From PALSA-607 sp036501485 (lineage in GTDB: Bacteria; Actinomycetota; Actinomycetes; Acidothermales; Acidothermaceae): 64,000 nt of DNA. This document shows, one piece after another, positions 43,104 through 52,081 of this stretch. The position numbers and the translations under genes are program-made. Position 1 is the stretch's first letter. The number at the start of each line of letters is the position of its first letter. Location: contig DASYAG010000016.1 in assembly GCA_036501485.1 (NCBI GenBank), positions 62,001 to 126,000 of the forward strand. Reading direction: 5' to 3'. A model generated the notes under the pieces. It ran no database searches, was not told the DNA's origin, and was given only the letters and a program-made list of their open reading frames with translations.

Positions 43104-45371
43104 ATGCGCCTGTCACGCGCAGCTTTGCCTACTGCCGCGCTCGCGCTTTCTGCTGTGTTGCCCTGTGTTGGAGCATCGGTCGGCGCGACCTCAGCGCTTG
43201 CAGCGCCCGCTGCGGACAACCTGAACAGCCATGCCCTAACCGCCAACGTCGCCACAACCGCGGTCAGCCTTGGCGATTTGGGCGGAGGCTCGAGCACGCC
43301 GGACGCGATCAACAGTCAGGGCCAGGTCGTCGGCTCCAGCTACATCGCCTTCCCCGGAAACACCGGAAGCACCTACGCGTTTTCGTGGACGGCGGCCGGG
43401 GGCATGGTCAACATCGGGACCCCATTCGGCTCCTTGCAGTCGTTGGCGTCGTCGTCGGCCGCGGATGTCAACGATGCTGGTGAAGTCGTCGGCAACACCG
43501 CTCTGCACAGTCCGGCACCCCCTGCTGTCTACGGATTTACGTGGACAGCAGCCGGCGGTATGAACCTTCTTCTCCCACTGCACCAGGGCGACACTCCTAA
43601 CGTCGTCGCCGTGAACAATCAGGGGCAGGTCATCGGGAACAACGTGCCTTCGTCGGGCATCACACACGCGGTGTTCTGGTCGGCCGGAAACGCGATCACT
43701 GACCTCGGTTCGCTGACAGCTACGGGCGGCAGTCAGGCGACCGCTATCAACAACAACGGCGAAGTCGTCGGTTCCGCCTCGACTGCCCTGGCCGACGATG
43801 CATTCGCATGGACCAGCGCGGGTGGCATGGTCGACCTCGGGCACCTTGGCCCCGGCAGCAGCAGCGCGACCGCGGTCAACGATGCCGGTCAGGTTGTGGG
43901 CTACGGCTACACCGGTCATTTCTCCGACGTGCACGCATTTTCATGGACGCCGACTGGCGGAATGATCGACCTCGGCACCCTTGGCGGTACCTATAGCCAA
44001 GCGTTCGCGATTAACAGCCACGGGCAGGTTGTCGGCTGGACGACGACTGCCAGCGGCCTTCAGGCAGCATTCTCGTGGACCGCAGCTGGGGGCATGGTTG
44101 ACCTCGGCAACCTCGGGGGAGCCGGCGGCAGCCAAGCGATGGCGATCAACAACAACGGCGTGGTTGTCGGCCGCAGTCAAACCGCGGCCGGCGACTGGGA
44201 CGCGTTTTCTTGGACGGCGGCCGGCGGCATGGTCGATCTCGGCAACCTCGCTGGTGACTGGGGCAAGGCCCTCGCGATCAACGATGCGGGCCAGGTCATC
44301 GGCGTTAGCTACCCCGCGAACACGTTGGGTCCCGATGAAGCGACCATGTGGACGATCCAACCCCCGGCGGGCGGCACGGGTGGCACCGGCGGCACCGGCG
44401 GTTCGACGGGCAGTAGCGGTGGCGGCGGCTCGGTAGCCGGTAGCGGCAGTGGCGGAGGCGGCGCCGGCGGTGCCTCAACTGCCGCTGCAGTGACTGGCGT
44501 CAGCCGGCTCGCCGGCTCGGATCGGATCTCAACTGCCGTCGCTGTGTCGCACAGTTCGTTTCCCATCGGCGGGGCTGGTGCTGTGGTGCTCGCGAAAGCA
44601 GATGACTATCCCGACGCGCTCGTCGGCGCACCTCTCGCGGCGGCAAAGAATGCGCCGTTGCTGCTCACCGAAGGCTCGACACTTGCAACGGCGACTAGTA
44701 CCGAGATATCGCGTGTGCTGGCCGCTGGCGGCACTGTGTACATCCTCGGCGGCGTCGGCGCGATTCCGGCAGCAGTAGCGACTCAACTGACCGGGGCGGG
44801 CTATCAGGTTGTGCGTTACGCAGGCGCTGACCGCTTCGCTACGGCGGTCGCAGTCGCCGGCGCACTGGACAGTCCCGGAACGGTACTTCTCGCGAGCGGT
44901 GAGAACTATCCCGATGCGCTTGCAGCAGGGCCGGCTGCGGCGCACGTACACGGCGCGGTGCTACTGACCGACGGAAACGTGATGCCCGCAGCGACGAAAG
45001 ACTATCTCGCGAAGGCGACCACTGTGTATGCGATCGGTGGGCCGGCGGCAACCGCCGACCCTGCTGCGACGGCGGTCGTTGGCGGCGACAGATATGAGAC
45101 GGCCGCGGCGGTCGCGACCAAGTTCTTCAGTGCTCCTGCAGCGGCGGGTATCGCCACCGGGCTCTCGTTCCCTGACGCGCTGTCCGGTGGAGCTCAGCTC
45201 GCCCTGCTAGGGGGTCCGCTGCTGTTGGCATCGCAAGGCAGCGTCCCCTTCGCCACGGCCAACTACCTCACCCAAACTCCCACGATCACAGACGTTCGCG
45301 TCTACGGGGGCGCCGCTGTCCTGGGCGACTCTGTCGTGACCCAGCTTGAGTCGATCGAGGCCAGCGCCTAG
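43104..45371 (+). CDS. secreted HAF-repeat protein with cell-wall-binding (CWB2) repeats
   Basis: A 755-residue exported protein. After a signal peptide ending near SALAAPA (about residue 36) come about eight HAF repeats, each of 40–50 residues with the core FSWTAAGGMVDLGNLGG and AINNNGQVVG-like turns, up to about residue 415. A Gly/Ser/Thr linker of some 40 residues follows. The last 300 residues hold three CWB2-type modules (VSRLAGSDRISTAVAVS; YPDALVGAPLAAAKNAPLLL; YAGADRFATAVAVAGAL), which anchor proteins to the cell wall. The likely role is a surface adhesin or wall protein; no enzymatic site is visible. Its stop overlaps the convergent PhnB-like gene. Confidence 0.9.
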   Translation: MRLSRAALPTAALALSAVLPCVGASVGATSALAAPAADNLNSHALTANVATTAVSLGDLGGGSSTPDAINSQGQVVGSSYIAFPGNTGSTYAFSWTAAGGMVNIGTPFGSLQSLASSSAADVNDAGEVVGNTALHSPAPPAVYGFTWTAAGGMNLLLPLHQGDTPNVVAVNNQGQVIGNNVPSSGITHAVFWSAGNAITDLGSLTATGGSQATAINNNGEVVGSASTALADDAFAWTSAGGMVDLGHLGPGSSSATAVNDAGQVVGYGYTGHFSDVHAFSWTPTGGMIDLGTLGGTYSQAFAINSHGQVVGWTTTASGLQAAFSWTAAGGMVDLGNLGGAGGSQAMAINNNGVVVGRSQTAAGDWDAFSWTAAGGMVDLGNLAGDWGKALAINDAGQVIGVSYPANTLGPDEATMWTIQPPAGGTGGTGGTGGSTGSSGGGGSVAGSGSGGGGAGGASTAAAVTGVSRLAGSDRISTAVAVSHSSFPIGGAGAVVLAKADDYPDALVGAPLAAAKNAPLLLTEGSTLATATSTEISRVLAAGGTVYILGGVGAIPAAVATQLTGAGYQVVRYAGADRFATAVAVAGALDSPGTVLLASGENYPDALAAGPAAAHVHGAVLLTDGNVMPAATKDYLAKATTVYAIGGPAATADPAATAVVGGDRYETAAAVATKFFSAPAAAGIATGLSFPDALSGGAQLALLGGPLLLASQGSVPFATANYLTQTPTITDVRVYGGAAVLGDSVVTQLESIEASA

Positions 45372-45853
45372 GTCGCGGGCACATCGTCGGCGGCCCGCCG
45401 AATCTCGGCGATGTCGATCTTGCTCATGCCGAGCATCGCCTTCATCGCGCGCTCCGCCCGACCCGGATCGGGGTCGCCGAAAAACTCCTCCATGCCGGTG
45501 GGTACGACCTGCCAGGAGAGACCGAACTTGTCCTTGAGCCAGCCGCACGGACCCTCGGCCCCACCTTCGGTGAGGCGCTCCCAGAAGTAGTCGACCTCGC
45601 CCTGGTCTTCGCAACTGATCTGGAACGAGACGGCCTCATCGAACTTGAATTGCGGGCCACCGTTGATGCCGACGAATCGGGTGCCGTCGAGTTCGAACTC
45701 GACGGTCATGACTGTGCCGGCGGGTCGCGGACCGGCTTCGGTGTATCGGTTGACGGTGATGATGCGCGAGTTCTTGAAAACTGAGGTGTAGAAGTTCGCG
45801 GCTTCCTCGGCCTCGGTGTCGAACCACAGGCTCGCGGTGATCTTGTCCGGCAC
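45368..45853 (-). CDS. PhnB/3-demethylubiquinone-9-methyltransferase-like VOC protein
   Basis: A 161-residue VOC protein of the PhnB type: KITASLWFDTEAEEAANFYT, SVFKNSRIITVNRYTEAGPR, GPCGWLKDKFGLSWQVVPTG and MKAMLGMSKIDIAEIRRA at the end. Family members are dimeric; despite the common name most are not methyltransferases and their function is unknown. ATG start at 45853. It converges on the HAF gene with a four-base overlap. Confidence 0.88.
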   Translation of the reverse strand: MPDKITASLWFDTEAEEAANFYTSVFKNSRIITVNRYTEAGPRPAGTVMTVEFELDGTRFVGINGGPQFKFDEAVSFQISCEDQGEVDYFWERLTEGGAEGPCGWLKDKFGLSWQVVPTGMEEFFGDPDPGRAERAMKAMLGMSKIDIAEIRRAADDVPAT

Positions 45854-45968
45854 AGCGGTACGTCCTCTCGACTACGGCGGGACGGTTCTCACCTCACATG
45901 TTCCACCCATTCAGACGGTCCACGCCTGCGGAACTCATCGGCGTCCGGTCGAGACGCTGTGATGCCTG

Positions 45969-46265
45969 TCAGCTGGTGGCCGCGGCGTGAGCGTCGGCGT
46001 GCGCTTGAGCGATCTGCTCAGCGGTGCAGGCGCTGCTGCCGGGATGACTCGGATGATGCTTGCCGCAGGTGATGTAGGGCGTGCCCTCGACGTGGTGCAG
46101 CCCGATCCGGTAGCAGCCCTTGGCGTGGCAGTTGATCTTGCGCCACACCACCACGAGGATCGCGAGTTCGCTGAGACAACTACCGAAGCCGCCCCAGAAC
46201 AGGTACCACCGACTGTTGCCGTTGTAGACACCGATGAATGTGAGGAAATCGTTCACGAGGTTCAT
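45969..46265 (-). CDS. small Cys/His-rich membrane protein
   Basis: A 98-residue protein: a short N-terminus (NLVNDFLTFIGVYNGNSRW), one hydrophobic helix (GGFGSCLSELAILVVVW), then a basic region with Cys and His residues (KINCHAKGCYRIGLHHVEG; CGKHHPSHPGSSAC). The cysteines and histidines could bind a metal. Similar small proteins occur in actinobacteria and their phages; the role is unknown. GAGG lies directly upstream of the ATG at 46265. Confidence 0.65.
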   Translation of the reverse strand: MNLVNDFLTFIGVYNGNSRWYLFWGGFGSCLSELAILVVVWRKINCHAKGCYRIGLHHVEGTPYITCGKHHPSHPGSSACTAEQIAQAHADAHAAATS

Positions 46266-46328
46266 GCCTCGAAGTTACGCGCCCTCGGCTGAATTCCGTT
46301 GTAGGTCAAGACGGGCGACGTGTTCACG

Positions 46329-47393
46329 TCACCTGGCGCGGTGGCGAATCCACCAGAAGCAGAATCCGGCGATTGCGAGAGCAGCGACGAAGTAGACCAA
46401 CGTCTCGCCCCATTGCAGCGTCCAGTAACGGTTCGCCGGCTGGTAGGTCACCACTTCGTGGTACGTCGCGCTGAGTTTGGTCACGCAAGATTCCAACGCA
46501 TCCTGGATGCCGCCGGGTACCGGTCCCGCGACGCGACCACCCGATCCTGCCGGTCCACTGCCCGGGAAGGGGAGACTTGGGCACGAGGCCGCCACCGTCG
46601 CGGAGGTGAGCCCGTGTCCTGCGCTGTCGACAATGTGCTCGGAGTAGATCCACGCATTCGGAAGGTTTGGCGTGTTCGGCATAAGGCTCGGCGGCCCGCC
46701 GTTCGAGCTCCCGAAACCGATGTTGGTCGGATCGAGCGGCAGTGACTTGTGGTGCGGCGAGAAGATGTTGGGTCTAACGACGTAAGTGAACGTCAGGCGC
46801 ACCGCCAAGAACGCCACGATCGTCGTCGCCATCGCAGGCAGTGTTCGGCGAATCAGTAAGCCGGCAATGACGCCGAGCACGAAACCGAATGCCGCGTATC
46901 CCAGTGGTGTGACGTTGCGCATCCCGAACAGGCCCGACCCAAATCGGTCTTGGCGGGCGCGGTCGATCGGTTGCGACCACCACGTCACGAGCAAACTCAG
47001 CAACCCCGTGGCGACGATGCTGGCGAGACCCACCACCGCGAGTTTGGTCGCAAGCCAGCGGGTGCGGGTGACGCTTTGGGTCCACGCCAGGCGGTGCGTG
47101 CCGTTCTCGAATTCGCGAGCTATAAGCGGTGCGCCCCAGAACACTCCGACTAACGCGGGGACGACGACCAGTGCAGTGCCGATGAGTTCGAGTAGTTGGT
47201 CGAGCTTGCCGAGATTGATGCTGACGCCAGGACAGCTGCTGCTCGCATTGCACTTGGCATTGGCCTGGGCGTAGACCGCGTACAGGTGATCGAGGTGCCC
47301 ATGAGTGGCGACGAACAAGATCGCCACTGCGAGGAGCAGCCCGCACGCGACCGCCGCCTGGGCTTGGAATTGACGCCAGCTGAGCCGGATCAT
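46329..47393 (-). CDS. ABC-2 type transporter permease
   Basis: A 354-residue permease with an N-terminal helix (AAVACGLLLAVAILFVA), a large external loop with paired cysteines (NAKCNASSSCPGVSINLGKL), several further helices (TALVVVPALVGVFWGAPL; LAVVGLASIVATGLLSLLV; GYAAFGFVLGVIAGLLI) and a second long external region before the last helix. The ATG overlaps the ATPase stop (ATGA at 47390). Together with the ATPase and GntR it forms a YtrA-type operon that usually responds to cell-envelope stress. Confidence 0.87.
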   Translation of the reverse strand: MIRLSWRQFQAQAAVACGLLLAVAILFVATHGHLDHLYAVYAQANAKCNASSSCPGVSINLGKLDQLLELIGTALVVVPALVGVFWGAPLIAREFENGTHRLAWTQSVTRTRWLATKLAVVGLASIVATGLLSLLVTWWSQPIDRARQDRFGSGLFGMRNVTPLGYAAFGFVLGVIAGLLIRRTLPAMATTIVAFLAVRLTFTYVVRPNIFSPHHKSLPLDPTNIGFGSSNGGPPSLMPNTPNLPNAWIYSEHIVDSAGHGLTSATVAASCPSLPFPGSGPAGSGGRVAGPVPGGIQDALESCVTKLSATYHEVVTYQPANRYWTLQWGETLVYFVAALAIAGFCFWWIRHRAR

Positions 47394-48289
47394 TTGACGC
47401 TCCCGAGGTGTTTCGTTTGCGTCGTACGGCCGGCGTCCCCGGCGCGGCGCATATACGCGAGGACTAGGTCTTCGAGACCGATCTGCTCGACTGTCCAGGC
47501 AGGATCGAGAATCGGGCCGCTGGTTTGCACGAGCAGCGTGGTTTGGCGATCGGTGTGGCTTGCCTCGATGACTTCTTGATCGGAGGGGAGCTGCGTCACG
47601 TCTCGACGCGGACCCGTCAGCCGGTGGTGACTGGCGAGCAACTCCTCGACGTCGCCAGCGACTTGCACTCGCGACCCGGCGAGCACGATCACGTAATCGC
47701 ATACTCGCTCGACGTCGGCCACCAGGTGCGACGAGAGAACGACGCTGACGGAATGCTCGGCGACACTTTCCATCAGGTGCTGAAGAAACTCGTGCCGAGC
47801 GAGTGGATCGAGGCTGGCCACCGGCTCATCGAGAACAAGTAGCTCGGGTCGTTTCGCGAGCGCGAGGGTGAGTGCCAACTGCGCGCGTTGACCGCCTGAC
47901 AGCTTTCCCGCGCGCTGCTTGCGGTCGAGGCCAAGCTGATCGATGCGGCGGTCCGCCGTGGCTACGTCGAAGCGCGCATTCAGCCAGCTGCCCAACTCCA
48001 GGTGCTCACCGACTGACAGCCCGGAGTACACGGGAGTGTCCTGAGCCACGAAACCGACGCGCCCTAGCTGCTCCGGGTTCTCGGCGGGCCTGCCGCCCAA
48101 CACCGCGATCTGCCCAGCACTGGGCTCCAGCAAGCCGACCGCCAGCTGCAGCAGCGTCGTCTTGCCTGCACCGTTTGGTCCGACGAGGCCGACGACTCGA
48201 GCGGCCGGTACTTGCAACGTGCAATCACGCAATGCCCAGCGTTGGCGATAGCGCTTGCCGAGCCCGCTGGCGTCGAGGACGGCGCTCAT
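47390..48289 (-). CDS. ABC transporter ATP-binding protein
   Basis: A 299-residue ATPase with Walker A GPNGAGKTTLL, Q-loop VAQDTPVYSGLSVGEH, signature LSGGQRAQLALTLALA, Walker B LLVLDEPVASLDP and the switch His in VLSSHLVADVERV. The C-terminal 80 residues are the variable extension common to exporters of the BcrA/YtrB type. It overlaps GntR upstream and the permease downstream, each by four bases. Confidence 0.92.
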   Translation of the reverse strand: MSAVLDASGLGKRYRQRWALRDCTLQVPAARVVGLVGPNGAGKTTLLQLAVGLLEPSAGQIAVLGGRPAENPEQLGRVGFVAQDTPVYSGLSVGEHLELGSWLNARFDVATADRRIDQLGLDRKQRAGKLSGGQRAQLALTLALAKRPELLVLDEPVASLDPLARHEFLQHLMESVAEHSVSVVLSSHLVADVERVCDYVIVLAGSRVQVAGDVEELLASHHRLTGPRRDVTQLPSDQEVIEASHTDRQTTLLVQTSGPILDPAWTVEQIGLEDLVLAYMRRAGDAGRTTQTKHLGSVK

Positions 48290-48678
48290 GCGACACCTTG
48301 CGCGTCTAGGTTCCGAAAGGTGTCCTGAAACAGGGCCTCGATGCTCTCATCGTCGAGCCCGGCCCGACGTGCCTTCCCGAACCAGCCTTCGAGCTCCTCG
48401 CGCAGCGGACCGTGTGCGGCGCGCGATGAGTCGCTCAGTGTCGACGTGACGAAGGTGCCGACGCCTGCACGCGCCGCGACTAGCCCGCTGTGTTCGAGCT
48501 CGCGGTAGGCCTTGAGCACGGTGTTGGGGTTGATCGCCAACTGGGCGACGACGTCTTTGACGGTCGGCAGCTGGTCACCGGCGCTGAGCAAGCCCAGCAC
48601 CAACGCACGTCGCACTTGCTGCACCAGTTGCTGGTACGGGGACACCCCCGACGATGCGCTGAGATGGAACTCGATCAC
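48286..48678 (-). CDS. GntR-family (YtrA subgroup) regulator
   Basis: A 130-residue repressor with only the winged helix (PYQQLVQQVRRALVLGLLSA; PTVKDVVAQLAINPNTVLKA) and a short dimerising tail, the YtrA pattern. It heads the ABC operon and overlaps the ATPase start. The palindromic site at 48691–48718 lies a few bases ahead of it, so autoregulation is likely, released by a cell-envelope drug or other signal. Confidence 0.92.
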   Translation of the reverse strand: MIEFHLSASSGVSPYQQLVQQVRRALVLGLLSAGDQLPTVKDVVAQLAINPNTVLKAYRELEHSGLVAARAGVGTFVTSTLSDSSRAAHGPLREELEGWFGKARRAGLDDESIEALFQDTFRNLDAQGVA

Positions 48679-48690
48679 GGCGACTCCTGA

Positions 48691-48718
48691 TTAACTAGGT
48701 AACTAGCACAATAGTTAA
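48691..48718. promoter_or_regulatory. YtrA/GntR operator
   Basis: TTAACTA (48691–48697) and TAGTTAA (48712–48718) are perfect inverted arms; a nested AACTA–GCACAA–TAGTT lies at 48701–48716. The site overlaps the start region of the GntR gene transcript. Confidence 0.7.
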
Positions 48719-48844
48719 CCGGACACCGCTGAAAGTCAATGGTCAGGTCGGCCCCGCTAGGCGAACCGACACTTCAACAGGTGGGCGCACCTAGCGGAGT
48801 GACGGGTAACCCCCCTTACGTGATCAACCTGCGAACCCACTCGC

Positions 48845-48980
48845 CGGCGGCGTTTCGTGCCCCTTGAGCGATTGCGTCGCCGCAACGTCAGTCGAAGAAC
48901 ACGAGAACGCGCTGAAGTACGACTTCCCGATGTTCTCCACGCCAATGGCGTCCGGCGACTTCATCGCCGAACTCGGTTAG
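48845..48980 (+). pseudogene. C-terminal remnant of an unidentified gene
   Basis: In the 327-base gap between the GntR and PilZ genes, one frame ending at the TAG 48978–48980 reads like protein: SVEEHENALKYDFPMFST, then PMASGDFIAELG. There is no start codon or upstream coding sequence; the strand before it is broken by stops. It looks like the tail of a gene whose body was lost. I cannot name the family. The rest of the gap (48721–48844) shows no feature. Confidence 0.35.
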
Positions 48981-49005
48981 TCAGCGTGTCCAGCCGCTAA
49001 GCCGG

Positions 49006-49704
49006 TCAGTACTCCTCGGTGATCTTCTGCCGTTTCACCGTCGCGTAGACGAGGCGGTCGATGGGGGCGAGGTCCAGTTCGGTCGGCTCGAAACGCATGC
49101 CCAACTCGCCGGTCTGCCGGTCGATGCGCATGACCTCGGCCGCAAGCGCGAACTTCTTGTTGCCTGGGAGTTCGATGCGTACCTCCGCCGTAACGCCCAC
49201 CGATCGCACGAGGTCAGGCTGGTTGAGATCGATGCGACAGCCACCGTGGGAGAGATCCGTCGCGACGCCCTGCGCCGTCGTCCCGTCTGAGTAAGTGATC
49301 GTGGCCGGATGCCGCGTCGCGGCACGGACCGCGCTACGCCGGCGTTCGCGAGCGAGTGGCAGGACGCCGGTCAGGATCAGTGTGGTGTCGTCCTGATCGG
49401 AGGCACGCCGGGCGATCACCTCGAGCACGATCAGTTCCTCGTCCGCGGCTTCTCGACCCGATACCCACACCCGCTGGCCCGAGCACATCGCCGCGGCCTC
49501 ACGACTGGTGCGAACGCCGATGGTGACGATCAGGCCGGCCGCGCCGGTGAGCCAGTGCGTGATGACGCCTCGTTGGAGCCCGCTGTCGAGGTCGACGGGG
49601 AGCAGCGTGACCTCACCGCCCGCCATCATCCACAGCACATGCGGGGCGGCTGGGTTCGGCTGCTCGGGGTCCGGCAGTGCTGGTTGCTGCGGCTGTGCGG
49701 TCAT
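49006..49704 (-). CDS. PilZ-domain protein, putative c-di-GMP receptor
   Basis: A 232-residue cytosolic protein. The N-terminal 100 residues form a beta-rich YcgR-N-like domain (VLWMMAGGEVTLLPVDLDSG), and residues about 118–215 are PilZ: the arginine motif RERRRSAVRAATRHPATI and the DLSHGGCRIDL loop supply the residues that bind cyclic di-GMP. The second Gly after DLSxGG is present, so binding is plausible. No partner is adjacent; control of surface or motility functions is the usual role. Confidence 0.85.
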   Translation of the reverse strand: MTAQPQQPALPDPEQPNPAAPHVLWMMAGGEVTLLPVDLDSGLQRGVITHWLTGAAGLIVTIGVRTSREAAAMCSGQRVWVSGREAADEELIVLEVIARRASDQDDTTLILTGVLPLARERRRSAVRAATRHPATITYSDGTTAQGVATDLSHGGCRIDLNQPDLVRSVGVTAEVRIELPGNKKFALAAEVMRIDRQTGELGMRFEPTELDLAPIDRLVYATVKRQKITEEY

Positions 49705-49862
49705 CGTCAGCTCCCGGTCTGTGCGTGAGCTGACGGCTGAGAAGGCCAGAGCCGATTTGCCCTATTTGCTACCTACCAACCATGTGTAGCCGTAAATTGC
49801 GGTTATGTATAGGTGCCGAACAGACACCGATCGCTGACGTTCGGTGCCCAAAGCCGCCAATT

Positions 49863-50663
49863 TCAGGCCGAAGCGGCCGCACTGCTCGTGTCGGCGTCGA
49901 GGCTCATCAGCCGAAATTGCGCACCGGTCGGGTCGCTCGCTTCGGCGAGCCGGCCGTAAGGCGTGTCCTCTGCGGGCCTGACGATCGCCCCACCCAACGC
50001 CAGCACGGTGGCGACCGCCGCGTCGGTGTCGGTGACCCCGAAGTAGACGGCCCAGTGCGCGGGAGCGCCGTCCGGCGGAAAGACCGAGGCATCCATGATT
50101 CCTGCCAGCTGCGCGTCGCCGTGCTGCAAGACCGTGTACCGGAACTCCGGGGTATCGCTCATCGTCTGCGCGTCCCAGCGGAACACGTCTCGGTAGAACG
50201 CGACGGCGGCGTTGTAGTCGCGCGTGTGCAACTCGAACCAGCTCGGTGCGCCGGGCTCGCCGAGGACGCCGAAGCCTTTGTGCAGGCCTGGCTCCCAGAC
50301 CCCAATCACCGCGCCGCCGGGATCGATGACGGCGGCCATCGTGCCCAGCTCGCCGACGTGCATCGGCTCGATGAGGACCCGTCCACCGTGGGCGAGCGCC
50401 ATTTCGAGGGTTTTCGCCGCGTCGTCGGTGGCCAGGTGCACTGACCAGGTGTCGGGCATCGGGTTGCTCGGATCGCGGGCCATGCAACCGGCGACGAGCG
50501 CGCCGTCTTTGCGGAAGTTGAAATAGCCGCCGAACTCGGCGTTGGCTTCGTCGGCCGTCCAGCCGAACAGCTCGATGTAAAACGCCCGGGTGCGCTGCGT
50601 GTCGGACGTCATCAGGTCGATCCAGCAGGGCGCTCCGAGCGGAGCATCTTCATGTGCGGGCAC
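49863..50663 (-). CDS. two-domain VOC protein, Cfp30B (Rv0577)-like
   Basis: A 266-residue protein with two VOC repeats: first PCWIDLMTSDTQRTRAFYIE with FGWTADEANAEFGGYFNF, second PSWFELHTRDYNAAVAFYRD with ALGGAIVRPAEDTPYGRLAE. It is like the mycobacterial antigen Cfp30B, which binds or detoxifies aldehydes such as methylglyoxal. The GTG at 50663, with GGGAGG five bases upstream, is preferred to the TTG at 50675. It is divergent from the SigG-like gene, and the two may share control. Confidence 0.88.
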   Translation of the reverse strand: MPAHEDAPLGAPCWIDLMTSDTQRTRAFYIELFGWTADEANAEFGGYFNFRKDGALVAGCMARDPSNPMPDTWSVHLATDDAAKTLEMALAHGGRVLIEPMHVGELGTMAAVIDPGGAVIGVWEPGLHKGFGVLGEPGAPSWFELHTRDYNAAVAFYRDVFRWDAQTMSDTPEFRYTVLQHGDAQLAGIMDASVFPPDGAPAHWAVYFGVTDTDAAVATVLALGGAIVRPAEDTPYGRLAEASDPTGAQFRLMSLDADTSSAAASA

Positions 50664-50724
50664 GACGCCTCCCAAGCTTCGTATCAGGTTCTGGGTTGTC
50701 AGGGTTGATGCCTAGCATGTGCCT

Positions 50725-51708
50725 ATGACCACAACCACCGCCATGCCACAGGAGCTCGAAGATCGGTTCGAGCAGTACCGAGTCGAGTTGCGCGGGTTTT
50801 GTTATCGGATGCTCGCGTCGCCCTTCGACGCCGAAGACGCCGTGCAGGAGACGTTCATCCGAGCGTGGCGGGGCTATGGCAGCTTCGAGGGCCGTGCGTC
50901 GCTGCGGTCGTGGCTGTACAAGATCGCGACCAACGTCTGCCTCGACATGCGCCGAAGTGGCGAGCGACGCGCACGGCCGATGGATTTCGGGCCGTCCCAA
51001 GAGCCGGTCGCGGCAAATCTGAATATCCTGGCGGAGACGACCTGGCTCGAGCCGATGCCCGATGAATTCATCGTTGCCGCAGACCGCGATCCGGCCGATG
51101 TCGCCGTCGCGCGCGACAGCGTCCGGCTTGCGTTTGTCGCAGCGCTGCAGCACCTGCCACCCCGCCAACGCGCGGTGCTGATCCTGTGCGAGGTGCTGCA
51201 GTGGAAGGCGACCGAGGTCGCCGAACTCCTCGAGACCACGACGGCGTCGGTCAACAGCGCCTTGCAACGAGCCCGCGCCACGCTCGACACCGCCAAGCCC
51301 TCGTCGTCCGAGCCGGCGTCGGAACTAAAAGCCGCCGACCGCGAACTGCTCGCGCGCTACGTCAAGGCGTTCGAGGCCTACGACATTGACGCGCTGACCG
51401 CCTTGATCCACGACGACGCGATCCAGTCGATGCCGCCGTATGACATGTGGCTGGAAGGTCGCGACGACATTCTGAAGTGGTTCTTCGGGCCGGGCATCGG
51501 GTGTCAGGGGTCGCGGGTGATCCCGACGATGACCGCCAACGGGTCTGCTGCGTTTGGTCAATACAAGCCAAGCGAGAACGGCGGCCTTGAGCCGTGGGCG
51601 CTTCAGGTTGTCGAGCTGCGTGACGGCAAGATCGGTGAGCTGACCTTCTTCCTGGCAACCGAGACGCTCTTCCCGCTGTTCGGCCTGCCGCTCGAGTTCG
51701 AGGGCTGA
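50725..51708 (+). CDS. sigG: ECF sigma factor of the SigG/SigX5 type with SnoaL-like C-domain
   Basis: A 327-residue sigma factor. Regions 2 (FCYRMLASPFDAEDAVQETF; LRSWLYKIATNVCLDMRR) and 4 (LQHLPPRQRAVLILCEVLQW; TTTASVNSALQRARATL) are present, followed by a SnoaL/NTF2-like domain of 120 residues (LLARYVKAFEAYDIDALTAL; TANGSAAFGQYKPSENGG) as in mycobacterial SigG. The extra domain substitutes for an anti-sigma factor in controlling activity. ATG 50725 or a GTG two codons upstream. In mycobacteria SigG reacts to aldehyde stress, consistent with the divergent Cfp30B-like gene. Confidence 0.9.
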   Translation: MTTTTAMPQELEDRFEQYRVELRGFCYRMLASPFDAEDAVQETFIRAWRGYGSFEGRASLRSWLYKIATNVCLDMRRSGERRARPMDFGPSQEPVAANLNILAETTWLEPMPDEFIVAADRDPADVAVARDSVRLAFVAALQHLPPRQRAVLILCEVLQWKATEVAELLETTTASVNSALQRARATLDTAKPSSSEPASELKAADRELLARYVKAFEAYDIDALTALIHDDAIQSMPPYDMWLEGRDDILKWFFGPGIGCQGSRVIPTMTANGSAAFGQYKPSENGGLEPWALQVVELRDGKIGELTFFLATETLFPLFGLPLEFEG

Positions 51709-51743
51709 TTCTCGGCTTTGCTAATTCTTGACTGCGCGGATGC

Positions 51744-51953
51744 CTAGCTGCGTAGTACTCCGCGTAGCCCTAGCAACGCGATCAGCTCGATCAGCTCGGC
51801 GGGGGCGTTGCACAGTCGAAGCGTGTAACCCTGGCGTCGACTGGTCAGCTCGAGTCGCGCGAGTGTCTCGACCGTGGCCACGTCGGCGGGCAGGCCCGCG
51901 ACGTCCCAGTCGACGACCACGCGGTTGGGCGGGCGCGGCGCAGACGTAACCAT
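51744..51953 (-). CDS. short STAS-domain protein (anti-sigma antagonist-like)
   Basis: A 69-residue STAS protein: RVVVDWDVAGLPADVATVET, LARLELTSRRQGYTLRLCNA and ELIELIALLGLRGVL. Compared with full STAS domains of about 100 residues, the first beta-strand pair is missing; such short forms occur next to SigG-like genes. No phosphorylatable Ser/Thr is clear. It converges on the sigma gene and may act on it or another regulator. Confidence 0.7.
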   Translation of the reverse strand: MVTSAPRPPNRVVVDWDVAGLPADVATVETLARLELTSRRQGYTLRLCNAPAELIELIALLGLRGVLRS

Positions 51954-52081
51954 CTGGATACAGACGATGGGCAGGCCCGGAATTCATCGGTGCCACGCCG
52001 CCTATTGGGCCGTGGAGGTCGTATTCTCCGCGGTGAGAACGTCGGGATTTGCGCGTTCGCGTGCCAGCATCGGAGGCCAGC

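Noticed and set aside
42898..43116. N-terminal extension of the FMN dehydrogenase to 43116
   Set aside because: The added 73 residues are not like the family and cross the palindrome and hairpin of the divergent promoter region.
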